The notes beneath the pieces are model-generated. The model searched no databases. It was not told the DNA's origin and saw only the letters and a program-made list of their open reading frames with translations. The position numbers were made by a program, and so were the translations under genes. From Nymphaea colorata (taxonomy: Eukaryota > Streptophyta > Magnoliopsida > Nymphaeales > Nymphaeaceae), in NCBI RefSeq assembly GCF_008831285.2, contig NW_022204737.1:1-48034 (forward strand): a DNA stretch of 48,034 bases, written 5' to 3'. How positions within the stretch are numbered: the first letter of the stretch is position 1; every line of letters starts with the position of its first letter. Positions 22,030-34,019 of the stretch are shown piece after piece.

Positions 22030-22735
22030 CGATCGATCTTCTCAGGTCTTCCGCTACAACGTCCAATGATCAGCGAACATGAGACTCAAGAATGGTGGAA
22101 ACGATTGGGAAATATCAAAAGATCGAGCGAGAGAGGGAGTTGCACAAAGATGATCGAGGTCAAGAGATTGCAAGAGGAACGGAAAATGCATTATAAAGAG
22201 AGAGAGAGAGTTGTCCAAACCCTCAATTGTCTGTTCTATGGGTTATGTGAAACCCTCATTCGAGTGATGGCTTTCCATCGCTCTCAACGAGGAGATGATG
22301 CAGATCGACCTCCCGGGTCTTTCACTACAACGTCCAATGATCAGCGACCGCGAGACTCAAGAATGGTGGAAGTGATTGGGAAATATCAAAAGATCGAGCA
22401 AGAGAGGGAGTTGCACAAAGATGATCGAGGTCAAGAGATTGCAAGAGAAACAGAAAATACATTACAAAGAGAGAGAGATAGTTGTCCAAACCCTCGATCG
22501 TTTTTCCGTGGGTTATGTGAAACCCTCATTTGAGTGATGGGTTTCTGCCACTCTCAACGATGTGATGATGCCGATCGATCTCCTAGGTCTTCCACTACAG
22601 CGTCCAATGATCAGCGAACATGAGACTCAAGAATGGTGGAAGCGATTGGGAAATATTAGCGAGAGAGGGAGTTTGGCAAAGATGATCGAGGTTGAGAGAT
22701 TGCAAGAGAAACAGAAAATACATTATAAAAATATG
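22030..22735. repeat. 270-bp tandem repeat, about 2.6 copies
   Basis: The phrase CGTCCAATGATCAGCGA occurs at 22060, 22331 and 22601, periods of 271 and 270 bp. Each unit holds GACTCAAGAATGGTGGAA, a GAGAGAG tract and, in the first two, GTGAAACCCTCATT. The third copy stops before that phrase. The copies read in different frames, so the 170-codon frame across them is not a protein-coding repeat. Confidence 0.9.
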
Positions 22736-24228
22736 ATGTCCACCCCGTCGGTGACTGCCTCGTCTATCCCCTTGAGCGGGTCCACCTCGAATTGACATAT
22801 GCTTCATATGTGATTGGGATCTCATGGTTGTGGCAATAAATAGATAGACAAAAAAGAAATAAGGTGCGGCATGGAGTAGCATTAGTAAAAATTAGAAGGT
22901 CGACCAGATCCCTGCTTCATAAAATTTAAAAGATTTCCCATCCAAATCTCAAAGCACCAAATTCCCAGCTCCCATCTAAAAGCAAGAGTGATTTGTACAA
23001 CGGAATCCCTTTCTTGAAAAGTTTGTAAGCAAGGTATAAGGTGTTTGAAAAGGAATGTGGTGGACTGTTTTTTTGCATCACCCTATTGTGTAATGAACCA
23101 AGATTCCTGGGATGCTCATAAATTATATCCAAACGACTCATAAGGGCAAGGTGATCAAGGGGATTTATTTGATTTTGGAGAATGTCAGTTGAATGTAGTG
23201 GGGGGCTTTTTGAACTTTTATGTCAGCAGAACAAATTTAGATCCATATCCAGTATAATTTCAAATTTAGAACTTGTTGCGTGGTGGGAACCTAGACCCGG
23301 CTAGCGATTTCGACGCTCGAGAATAGATCCCAAGCCCAGAATCAACTCATGGGAGCCTAAAGTTCAAACTTAAGCAAATTATATTTACAAATTACATCCC
23401 CACCGGACAGCAACCCCAGCTTAATAGTACCCTGGGTAAAAGATACAAGTGTGTATTCCCAGACCCACGGTTTAAATCCTACTACAACACTAAGGGGATC
23501 AAGGCTTGTACAAATGTGAGCGATACAAATTTAACTCTCACAACTCACTCAACATTCATTCACAAAGCATTGATACAATCCCTAGAATGGCAAACCCATG
23601 CCCTTACCCTTTGGTGGTCTAGCGACCCGCAGCCGTGTCCTTGGTAGGGTGCCTTGGAGGGACTACCGACAGTAGCAATTGGCTAGAACCTGGTTTGGAA
23701 AACAATTACACCTGTTTCCCCATTCTATAGGATGCTGAGAAGTTACCTAGCCGATGGGAGATCGACTTAAACAGCAATAGATCCGAGAGAAAACTAGTGG
23801 CAAAGCCACTCTCAGATATCTGAGCAAGGAGGTGGAACGAAGGCTAGGCCCACCTGGCCTAGGACGGCTTGTGGACTGGTGGAAGCTGGCCGAGAGAGAC
23901 GGAGTGTCCCGACAATGGAAGGGGATGGCACTGGGGCAGCCTGCTACACCTGATGAATGGAGTGTGGTTGCTGCAGCCCTCGGACGGCCAAGAGAGATGG
24001 CAACGTGATGGAGGAGCGACCGGATGGAGGCAGGGGCTCGGCCAGCCTGGCCGAGCTCACCTTGGTGCTTATGACTATGTTCGGTGGAAGGGTGCAGCAA
24101 TGGAGGATACAAGAAGAGGTTGTTCGATGAAGTGGAGGTGGTGAACTGAGATGCACACGACCAATCCTTGGAGAGGGAACCTAACTAGTTAGACACCAAG
24201 GGGACAAGCTGAGCTCGGAAGAAGGAGG
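22736..24228. other. Intergenic to GC-richer, retrotransposon-like DNA
   Basis: 22736-23270 is AT-rich and unrecognised. From about 23280 the composition becomes GC-richer (for example CTGGCCGAGAGAGACGGAGTG around 23888), resembling the non-coding part of a gypsy element, but I see no coding motif. Open frames at 23747-24156 on both strands overlap each other and none is convincing. Confidence 0.4.
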
Positions 24229-25135
24229 TGAGCTTGGTATAGGTTTAGGTAGGCTCGGTTTAGGTGAAGCGGGTTAGGTCTAGTTGGATGTGGTTCGGTT
24301 GTGCAGTGGGCTTGGTCTAGACGTGTGATGGAGGCTAATTGCTAAGAGGATCAGTTATGACATAGAGATAGGTGAAGGGTTGTGCGAGAGAGGGTGGAGA
24401 GTTACACGAGATAAGATGGTACTAATGATTAGGATCAGTTAGGCTAAGGGGTTTAAGTCAAGAGAAATGCGAGGGGAGTGGTTCACTAATGATGGGTGAA
24501 GGCTAGTAATGACGAGGAGGAGGAGTTAGCATTAGGTGGAGGTTGATTAAGGCTTGCGTGAAGTGGAAAGGGTCGGTTATGAGTGGTGAAGAGGCTAAGA
24601 GGTTTGAGAAGGGTCTCTCTAGCTAAGGAAATTGAAGACATATCTTAAGTCCTCAATGATGGCTGATGATGGTGCGAATGGATGTGAGCTTGGTATAGGT
24701 TTAGGTAGTCTCGGTTTAGGTGAAGCGGGTTAGTTCTAGTTGGAAGTGGTTTGGTAGTGGAGTGGGCTTGGTCTAGACATGAAATGGAGCTTAATTGCTA
24801 AGAGGGTCGGTCATGACTTAGAGATAGGTGAAGGGTTGTGCGAGAGAGGGTGGAGAGTTACATGACAGAAGATGACACTAATGATTAGGATCAGTTAGGA
24901 AAAGGGGTTTAAGTCAAGAGACATGCGAGGGGAGTGGCTCACTAATGATGGGTGAAGGCTAGTAATGACGAGGAGGAGGAGTTAGCATGAGGTGGAGGTT
25001 GATTAAGGCTTGCGTTAAGTGGAAACGGTCGGTTATGAGAGGTGAAGAGGTTTGAGAAAGGTCTCCCTAGCTAAGGAAAATGAATACGTACCTTAACTCC
25101 TCAATGGTGGCTGATGATGGTGCGAGTGGAGGTGA
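24229..25135. repeat. Tandem duplication of a 455-bp unit
   Basis: GTGAGCTTGGTATAGGTTTA occurs at 24229 and 24684, and the following sequence matches almost throughout, to about 25135. Shared landmarks include GGGCTTGGTCTAGAC, GGGTTGTGCGAGAGAGGGTG, CACTAATGATGGGTGAAGGC and GACGAGGAGGAGGAGTTAGC. The copies differ by scattered substitutions and small indels. The unit is non-coding and G-rich. Confidence 0.9.
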
Positions 25136-26700
25136 ACAGCTGAAGAGACACTCGGTGGAGGGATTTGTATCTCTCATCTTTTAAGATGGGGAGCTCAAGA
25201 GGAGGCTGCGACATGTAACGGTTGCAGCCTACGCCCTGTCCTTAACTCGATTTAGTGCCCCCTTGATGAGAATGCCCTTGCCAATTAATTCGAACTCTAG
25301 TAATGAATCAAACTGACCATGGGCAAATCGGGAATCCACTAAAATGATCGGGCTGGACCGAAAACTGATCGGAAAAGTAACAGCGATTGGTTACTACAGC
25401 GGTAGCACACATATTTCCGACCAGGAGCGAGTTTTTTGTGATGGCTGGTCGGATTTACCTAAAAATTGGTGGGGATGTTGCTAAGATCTGGACGATTATG
25501 TTGGGGTGAACGAGAGAGTGAAATTTGCCCTTGGTTGCTTCAGATTTCGCCTGCAACTTCTGCCCAGGCACTGTTTGGTTTCCGCCAAGCCGAGCAAGCG
25601 ATGTGGTTGATTAAGGGTCGGCTATTGGAGAAAATCCATCTCCTTTCTAGACAGCAATTCTCGAATTGATGCGGAGTGATTTGCTGCTGCCGAGGACAGA
25701 ATTCTCAGGTTAGTTCACCGTCGGATTCACAGAAATCCGACTGGCCTTCTACCAATGGATTCCGATGAACCTTCGGATTCTCACCTTGACAATCAGTGTG
25801 ATAGACTAGGCTGCAATCTACCTTTCCGGCGTCCCTTTCTTTGATTTTGACAGAGATTAAGAAGCTTACTAGGGCCGATCTTAACCTGTCTTAAGCTCTG
25901 CTCGAGGTGGAAGGAACCGGGAGATGAATTCGGTTCCTCCCTTAATCTCTAGCAGCCAGAGTCGTTGCTTGCTTACTATCAACTAGAGCCACGAGTCGAT
26001 TTCCGTCAAGCCCTTCCAAGATTTTTCTCCAGCCTCTAACTTCTTCCGGGGATGAAGAAGTTGCACCCAGAGAAGATGGCGATTCGGTCGGGGAATTTGT
26101 ACGTAGGATGAAGACGCTCTAAGAGGATTTCCGGTGGCCTCAAAGGTCATCTCCAAACCTGTTTTGCTTCAACCAGAGCCACGGGTTGGAGCCTTGGATT
26201 CCAGTCACCGGCGTAGATTATGAGAGTAAGTGAGGCAAGAGCCAATTCACACGAAAAACTCAACTTCTAATTCTTGATTGCATACTGAAAAAAGACTTAC
26301 AAAAGAGTTTAAGTACTTGAAATAAACTCGGTTCTAACACATGAACCGAGACACTTGCTGAAATAAAGGACTCGACTATAAGCAAATGCATGAAAGGGAA
26401 ATCGAGACAAGATGTCTCGGAAGTTCAGTGAGTTTGGCTTTTCTCTTGCGGGTTCAGCCATATAACCTGCCTAAGTTTGGCCTTTGGGCTTGCCACGTGT
26501 GCACCGGGTCAGGACTAGACTCAGGGTTCAAACTCGCTATAACAGGATCAAGGTCTACTGCTCAGCCTTGAAGTATTCAGCCCGCTGCCTGCGCTCCGCT
26601 GATGATGCTCCGCCCACACCGCCGCTTCATCAACTTCAAGTTCTGTGTTAGCCTCCTTTAGCCCATCTATGCTTTCCATTATGCTCACCGCAAACCTGGC
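25136..26700. other. GC-moderate non-coding sequence, possible gypsy LTR region
   Basis: This lies between the duplication and the gypsy coding end. On the minus strand, after the chromodomain stop, an LTR-like sequence would be expected. A stretch around 26400-26200 with TTTATTTCAAGTACTTAAAC and CTCTTTTGTAAG looks like an R/U5 polyadenylation region. I could not find matched TG...CA ends or a polypurine tract, so borders are not given. Confidence 0.3.
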
Positions 26701-26718
26701 CGAAGGTGCTCGGCTTTC

Positions 26719-27850
26719 TTAGCCTCGCTTGGCCGTGCTGGCCCTGGTTCTTGGCCTCCCTGTAGGAAGGTCTACATCAGATCCTCCCTCCTTACCTCGA
26801 GCTTGCCCCCTAGCTCGTGCAGTGGGAAAACGATTAACTATTAGTTCAAATTCTTCCCACGAAGTGACATTTTCTGGCCCTTCCCATTCAACCATGACTT
26901 CATGACACAGTCTGCCATTCCAATGAACGTGTCTATGTTTAAGAATTTGGTATGGTGTTGGTTGTTGTTGGCTTGAAATTTGTTCAATCTGCCTTGGCAC
27001 TTCTCCAAAGTGCGGTTTCAACCGAGTAACATGAAAGACTGGATGGACTACGGCCGTTTGTGGGAGGCCTATTCTGTAAGCTGCTTTCCCAATCATTTGT
27101 GGCACTGGGAATGGCCCAAAAATTCTTCGTAAGAGCATAGAGTAAGGCTGCCCTAGGAGGAACTTCTTTCTCATTGGTAATCTTTTCAGCCATATGTAGT
27201 CTCCTACCATAAATTCATGATCCTTTCTGCCTTGTAATATATTTGTTTCATTCGATTTTGGGCTTTGATGATATTTTGCTTGAGTGACACTAGCACCTCT
27301 TCCCTTGTGCGTAGCTCACAATCACCTTTTGTCTTGTGTTATTCCTTCTTCATATTTTGGAATTGTTGGAGGGGGAATTCTGTAGAGAGCTTCATACGGA
27401 GTGGTCTGAGTAGACGAGTGCCAACTCGTATTGTAGAACCATTTGGCCCATGATAGATATTTTACCCAAGAGTTGGGCCTTTCTCCTGCAAAGCAACGGA
27501 GATATGTTTCTAAAGAACGGTTGACCACTCCACTTTGCCCATCGGTCTGAGGACGGTAGGCAGTACTGAATTGGATTGTTGTCCCCATCTGCTTCATATA
27601 TTCTCTCCAAAATTCACTCATGAAGATTGAATCTCTATCACAGACTATTGTCTGAGGCATGCCATGTAGTTTCCCTAGTGATCTTGGTACTTAGTAGCCA
27701 CCATCTGTCTATGATATTTCTTTGCCAAGGGAATGAGGTGGCTATATTTTGTTAGCATGTCGACCACCACGAGTATGGCTTCCTTGTTTTCTAATCGTGG
27801 AAGGGCATCTATAAAATCCTTTAGTTGGGATATCAAATCAGGTTGTTACT
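26719..27850 (-). pseudogene. Ty3/gypsy integrase and chromodomain-like end, truncated
   Basis: On the minus strand, from about 27845, the text reads LKDFIDALPRLENKEAILVV and VDMLTKYSHLIPLAKKYH, the gypsy integrase core with its first Asp. It continues from 27660 as MPQTIVCDRDSIFMSEFW, then FSTAYRPQTDGQSGVVNRSL with the catalytic Glu replaced by Val in the usual GQSEVVNR. After a break at 27320-27210 comes a 163-codon frame with GPFPVPQMIGKAAYRIGLP, VVHPVFHVTRLKPHFG and HEVMVEWEGPENVTSWEEFE, a chromodomain-like C-terminus. Reverse transcriptase and gag are absent, and the 5' break near 27850 is abrupt. Confidence 0.85.
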
Positions 27851-27911
27851 GTTGTTGTTTTCACAGATATTGACCCATTAGGCAACAGATAGCTAAGAGA
27901 ATAAAATGAAT

Positions 27912-28062
27912 AGGAATGTGTTTGATAAGAGGAACATTGTGTGCTTGTAAAATGTATTTCAAAACCTTTACATTATTGTTTCAAAACACAATGAAAAGAG
28001 ACATGTATTTTGAAAACGTAACCCAACAATACACAAAATATTATTCTTATCAAATGCTCACT
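27912..28062. mobile_element. Probable small MITE, about 150 bp
   Basis: TGTGTTTGATAAGA (27917-27930) is inverted at the other end as TCTTATCAAATGCTCA (28045-28060). The interior is AT-rich with partly mirrored TTTCAAAA and AAAACAATG words. A clear target duplication was not found, so the exact limits are uncertain. Confidence 0.4.
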
Positions 28063-29520
28063 GCAATAATCTTGTAATGGTAACGAGGAGGAAATGTTTC
28101 AACAAGATAATAAACGAATGTATTTTTTTTACTTAATTGATTGTGGCCGATCCGAGACCAATGGCGTATGAGATTACCGCATGAGAAGAGAAAAGAAAAG
28201 TGGAACTCCTCTGAGGCCGACTTCCCCACTTTTTCATTTTACCATCGCCGCATGAATTCTATTAGTGATGAGCCATTGTACTTCAAGACCTTCAAGTTGA
28301 TGGATGATGAGTCAACATGAAGGCATGTGTTCCTTACAAGACATTCAGAGAGAGTTATTTAACCTAAAGTGGAAGAAAAAATAACAAAAGGAAGAAAAAA
28401 AAGAAGTTTGGGCTTCATGCATCCAACTGTTTGATGCCTCTGAAGTTGCCACAAAAACCAACGAAAGCATCTTCCATTGGGGAAAATTGAATTTAATCAA
28501 AAGATTATTCATATTGAGCAGCAACTCTTTCTTTTGTTTAGGACAAGCATCATGTTTTTCCAATTTAAAGAAAAAGAGGGAAAAAACAATCAAACCAGTT
28601 TCTACTGTATTGAAAGAAGAGACTTTAAGTGCAGCTTCCTGAAATCAGGGTGGGAAGAGGAGATGTGGGTGACAAGCAAGTACAAATATTCATCGGCGAC
28701 GAAGAAGACTGAAATCTAGACCTTTTCCTTCTTTTGGCTTTGCCCTGCTCCTTTGGTGCCGTCACGTGCTTTAAGCCCTCCTTCTCCCTTTCAAATCTAT
28801 GATTTTTTCTCATGATGTTGTCTTTGCAAGGCACGGCCATGGTGGTTGGCTTCTTTCTAGAGGGCCCCATTAAATTTAACAGGTCTAGTCCTCCCATGGT
28901 TCTTCATTGCATGTAGAAAGTGGTTGATTCCCATTTTCAGAATGTTGAAAGCAAGAACACCTTGTTTGTGCATGTTCTGAAAGTCATAAGGATAAACGTG
29001 GTCATTTAACACCACATTTTAAAAAATTCTGGTAAATAAACTGAATGAGGTTTTCAAACTTTTTAGAACAGCTTTATAAGTATAAAGAAAACAATATAAG
29101 GTAATGAAAAAGGTGTGAAGTTTTAGAATGAATTGGATTTTAGAAAAATAGAATAGCGCAAAATAACATTGCTATTGAATATTATAGTACAACAATTACT
29201 GCCTTGTTCATAATAGAGAAAAATAGCATTTTTTTCCTCCAAAGAAGAAACCACATCTTCTATTTCAGGAAAATCTTACATGCAACGACATTTTATATTT
29301 TACTAAATGACAAGACAGTGGCCCCTGTGGCTCAACTTTCTAACTCTTCCACTGATTTGCATATGAGAGAAAAAGACAAACCTGGTAGCTCTTTGCAATT
29401 TACATCTTCAAATGTACTGTCATAGAACCTCACAGGTGTTCTTGTGGGGCTAGTTGCCAAATAAAATTTTCAGTAACAACTCAATGAGTGAACAAATGGC
29501 AAGCCCTCAACCCAATAGCT
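28063..29520. other. Intergenic stretch, nothing recognised
   Basis: AT-rich DNA with short frames on both strands. None shows a domain or a convincing exon-intron pattern. Confidence 0.4.
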
Positions 29521-29526
29521 AACACT

Positions 29527-29709
29527 CTATAAAGAACTAGAAACAGCATCATCATTCCATGTGGCTAAGTTGGAAACCAGCACATCAACTTTGCTTCTCT
29601 TGCACCAATACTTGAGAGGTCCAGCAAACAGAAGTTGAATAACTTTAATTCTTAAAAGTATGTCAAGAATACATAGCAGAAATATATGAAGAATGCCAAA
29701 TTCAACTCT
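29527..29709 (-). CDS. Candidate hydrophobic exon, unrecognised
   Basis: On the minus strand the pyrimidine-rich TTTTTCATTTTTTTATTGCAG precedes an open block from 29709 that reads RVEFGILHIFLLCILDILLR and IKVIQLLFAGPLKYWCKR, then KVDVLVSNLATWNDDAVSS. The first half could be a membrane segment followed by a basic stretch. It lies about 340 bp downstream of the exon at 30052-30184 on the same strand and might be its continuation, but the reading phase was not established. Confidence 0.22.
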   Translation of the reverse strand, partial: RVEFGILHIFLLCILDILLRIKVIQLLFAGPLKYWCKRSKVDVLVSNLATWNDDAVSSSL

Positions 29710-30051
29710 CTGCAATAAAAAAATGAAAAAAGAAAAGAGATGAACCCAGTACATGTGCCATCACAAATTGAGCTTTATACCTAAACAAGTTTAATTATAC
29801 AAACTCAAATGCAAATCCCTATCTAAAGTTTTCCAAATAATCTACTAATCCTGAAAAGTAACATAAGATTATAATTCAGTACATAACAGCAACTAACCAA
29901 ATCTAAACAACAAAAGAATGTGCATAGACAATCACTCGCACACACAAGATGCACAGCCGATCCTCATCCAACTCCAAGGTCACGAGGCAATTCAGCAACA
30001 TGCAAAGATCATTTGAGCAAGTGTCTCATCAAGAACAAAAATGTGACTCAC

Positions 30052-30184
30052 CTTCGACCATGTCGTGGCACTGCAGCAGCACATGAGCATCGCGCTTCTG
30101 CCACTTGATGATCGCCTGATCTTCCCAAACCCTATTGCCACTCCAAATCGTGAAGACAACTCCATCGGCCAGACGTGGCGTCAT
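30052..30184 (-). CDS. Candidate first exon, unrecognised cytosolic-type protein
   Basis: ATG at 30184 (minus) opens 44 codons and one extra base before a consensus donor, AAG followed by GTGAGT. The text reads MTPRLADGVVFTIWSGNRVW, EDQAIIKWQKRDAHVLLQC and HDMVE. The composition is that of a folded soluble protein with regular Trp and charged residues, and the block is GC-richer than its surroundings. The frame is open upstream to about 30260, so an earlier start is possible. I do not recognise it. A downstream partner could be the block at 29527-29709. Confidence 0.4.
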
Positions 30185-30515
30185 CTTGCCGGAGAATGGG
30201 GAAAACAATTGGATGAGACCATCTGAATTCCAAGAAGTTGCACTACAATCTTATACTCCAAAGAGTGATGTGTGACCCTTTTGGGATCAAACTCTTTTCA
30301 ATATTCACTATAATGGGCAATATTGTATGGACTTGCTTAAGAAGTCACTAAAATAGAAGAAAAAGAAAGCTGACCAATTTAAGGAACTAAAGAATAAATG
30401 GCCATCAAAAGGATGAGCAAGCATAAAGAGAAACCAAAGATTTGCACAAAATAGTAAGTCGAAAATCTTTTTCCACTTGATTTGAAATGTAAACACTTCA
30501 AATTGCAAATGAGGA

Positions 30516-30670
30516 TCATAAAACTCCACGGTCCAATGCAGCCACCGATGTTTCATCTTTGAAGGCTCGTTGACTATGTATCACTTCAGATGGATGACCA
30601 GAGTGATGCACTGCTTGTTCTCTCCTTCCATATTTTTCCGTCTGCAACATAGTACTCAAAATGCAGTTAA
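30516..30670 (-). other. Possible exon (weak)
   Basis: Minus strand after a TTGCAG-like site near 30644: an open block with TEKYGRREQAVHHSGHPSEV and VIHSQRAFKDETSVAALDRG up to a stop. It is hydrophilic and protein-like, but there is no supporting partner exon. It is part of a 147-codon open frame whose upstream half looks like intron. Confidence 0.2.
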
Positions 30671-30999
30671 ATATCAGGCACCTCATCTTCAAAATTGCCA
30701 AATTGCTTGGAGTCCAAGATTTGCTAACAGTCCAAGATGCTGATAATGCTGACACAAGGTGTTGAATTGTCAATCCTACTGATTGTTCAACTATTTGCAG
30801 AAAATAATAATACATCCTAACAAAAAATTCTCTTCGACATGCATGCTTGAAACAAGACATGAAAATGGTGACAACATCATCACACAATCGAAGTCTTGCC
30901 AGACCTCCACGCACCTTTGCTTCACCACCATGCATGCATGGATGCATGGTTTTCTGCATGATATCATCATCATGTCACACAAATACTGATTAATGGCTC

Positions 31000-33950
31000 A
31001 TGTTGGCTTGTAGATGAACTTTCAACTTCAAAAATGGCACTATACATTGATGCATAGGAAGAGGTGATAAAAATGCCCCTAATCCCTTTCTTCACAACCC
31101 CCTTCAATTGGCTACCAATTTTAATGAGAAAATACAGTGCATGCAGAATCAGGGATCAAATCTTTATAGATAATCCTATTGCCTCCTTGTTCTACTGCAC
31201 AATCAATAATTATGATGACAGGTGGAGTCTTCTCCAAAAAAAAAACTTATTCAAGTGTCCTAGGCACTCAAAAGAGAAAGGGGCTAGCCTTTTCAAAAAA
31301 TAAGACGCTTGAAGTGAGAAACAAACAAAGTGAAGATACCGATGTAGAAGGAGTAGCGGCAAATATAGATGACTATATAACTCCAGTGTACACATGCATC
31401 CTCATATACCTAGGTATAGCCATGACATGTGCAACTAACATACATGCATTTAAATAGAATCGCAAACTCAATGAAGAGAACACGACAGTTAACAATCAAA
31501 CTACAACTACTTTAACTAGGACTCAAACAAGCATGGCATTCTGAACCACGAGCACTATACTAAACCACGTCCCCACTATACTAAACTACAACTAAGAAGG
31601 CAAAAAGAAATTTCAATTTTAAATCAAACTTTCACGCATCTCGAACTAGATCAAAACATCAAGAAAAATCAATTTAAAATGTGTTCTTCACAAGAAAAAA
31701 CATAAATTTCATAACGACAACCAAATGGATTCATGTTGGACTAAGAGAAACTCGAATGGCTGTATAGAAAATGATGAAGGATATGCACAAGGGATATTCA
31801 AGCCCTTCGCTCCCTCCCTCTCTCTCCCTCTCTCCCTCTCTCATGTATAAGCCCCGACTTAATCTCTCTCTCTTATATATGCAGCTGATGTTAAATATGC
31901 CAACATATATAACAGTCAAGAAGAATACTTTTGTGTATATAGACAAGGTAGTGTGTTAAGTTCTAAACTATTTCATTGCATTTATGAAGTGCCTGTGCAT
32001 TTCATTGTGTTGCTTCGTTATTAGTTTGAGCCTTCCCCAACTTCTATGATAATATAAGCAATTGTGTGACTGGGTCCCCTGGGATTGGATTCTTCTTGAG
32101 ATAAGTTGGATAAGGAAATATGTATGCAGAAATTTACATGTGAAGGAGCCAATGGTGAGTTTTGTGTTTGCTCCTCCCTTTGGAAAGATGAACAATGAGT
32201 CCCTTGTTACGATCTAAAGTTTTTTCTTTTATTGTCTCTTATAGTCACTTTCGTACTAAAATTAATTGATTTTCTGCAGATCAAGTACTTCCCTGTGCCG
32301 TGCTTCACTTTCTCCTTCTTAATTTATTTTTGTTTTTTTAAAACATTTCAATTGGAGATTGGCCTCAGGTAATTTCATTTATGTATTATACTTGGATTTA
32401 TGTTGATGCTAGCTTCTAACTACTTTAACATGACAGGCTAATGTTGAATTGAGATGGATATTTCTCTTTGAATGAAGTTTCTTAATAATAAGTGAATGTG
32501 CATGTTTTATTTTAGTGCACTCGCACTCAGACAACATTTTTGCCCATGTGTTTTACTCCCTTTTGCATTTCCTGTCTGATAAGCTAAAAAGAAGAAATTG
32601 ATTTTTCTGTCTCATTTCCTGAGTTTTCCATATCATATTTCATTACGGCTGCTTCATGACATTAAATGAATGGAATATATAAATAAAATGAGATTTTTCA
32701 CTGGGAGTTCAAAGATTCATATAATGATCCTGAATGAAAGAGGAAAAAATATATAAAAAACATATGTAAACTTGATCACCATTTTATTTAATTCTTGGGA
32801 TTATGCTTACTTGATCATCCATAACATTTACATAATATGAAAATCTGGAGTTATTTCATTTCAAATGTTATTTCCTTGTATTTTTTGCTATTAAGATGCT
32901 CAACTTGGGCCTTCAATGCCAATGGTCACCTATTCTCAAGTTGGTTGCTAAATACTTTTATTTGTTTAGTTATATTTGGGCCTACCTATTGTACTTCTTA
33001 GTATTTATTTCAAATTGTATGTTTCTTTAGGTTTTATTCTCCTATCTTCTGCTAGCTCCAAATATTGCTTAGATTTTTTTATATAATTCTGATTATCTTG
33101 CATTCGCAGGTAGGACTTATGGCCTAATTTTGTTGATGCCTGGTCAAATTTGTCATGAGAAACAAATTACTATTTTTGCATTGGTAAAGGAATTAACATA
33201 AATATGAAATGAGGCAATGAAACAGGACTACAAAAACTGAAAAGCCACCCTCTTTTATGAGAGCATAGTAGCAAATTCGGATGAAAGCCTTGGTGCAGCT
33301 GAAGAGGGCCTATTTGATCTTGTCTGGTAACAGTTTTGCTGCCCATTTACCACTGCCATGGAGGGTATGTTCCAAATAGTCTATAACATGTTTGAAGCTC
33401 ATAGTTATGATGTTATAAATCAACTAGCATCACTTTTGTAACGTCCATTGGGTTTGATCTGCACATATTAAGTGGTATACCTTTTTTTTCCTGCTTAGTT
33501 GTATAAACTCAGATGTAGGGGAAATATACACTACTAATTGGTTGATAATGACCCACGAGTATCTCAACTTCTAAAGTGTTGGCAAAAACTTTGTTATGAA
33601 ACTATTCTTAAGTCCTTCCAAAATCCAAACATGTGGAGTGCTATATAAACTATTAATGAGCCAATAAATGACAACAACATTATTTTATTATTTGAAGGAA
33701 CTAAAATTTAGAAAAGAAAAAGTGACTCTTTGAACTTTGAATTCGAAGCATTATTTTATTATTTTTTTGTTTGTCCTCAATGATGACAATCTATGGATTC
33801 ACCTATATAAAGCCCAGATAAGGTTGCAAAATGAGAGCTTGAATATTGCTTGTGAATAATCCGAGGAATATCACAGGTATTTTCAATTGCCGTTAAAACA
33901 TGAATTTTTCCTTAGTGAACAAGTACAAGAAAAGGTATTGTCTACCGACG
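31000..33950. other. Intergenic DNA with a CT microsatellite
   Basis: No coding block is recognised over nearly 3 kb. A (CTCCCT)n/(CT)n tract lies at about 31810-31842 with TCTCTCTCTTATATAT near 31865. If the JMJ fragment once had 5' exons they should lie in or before this interval; I looked for JmjN and the catalytic JmjC region and did not see them. Confidence 0.45.
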
Positions 33951-34019
33951 TCAGTTTGAGTGGAAAATTCATGCCACTAAACAAGGTCATGGTGACAACA
34001 TGTGCATACTTTCTTCTTT

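Noticed and set aside
22021-22533. 170-codon plus-strand open frame
   Set aside because: It spans two copies of the 270-bp repeat, and the copies are read in different frames (271 is not a multiple of 3), so the frame is a by-product of the repeat.
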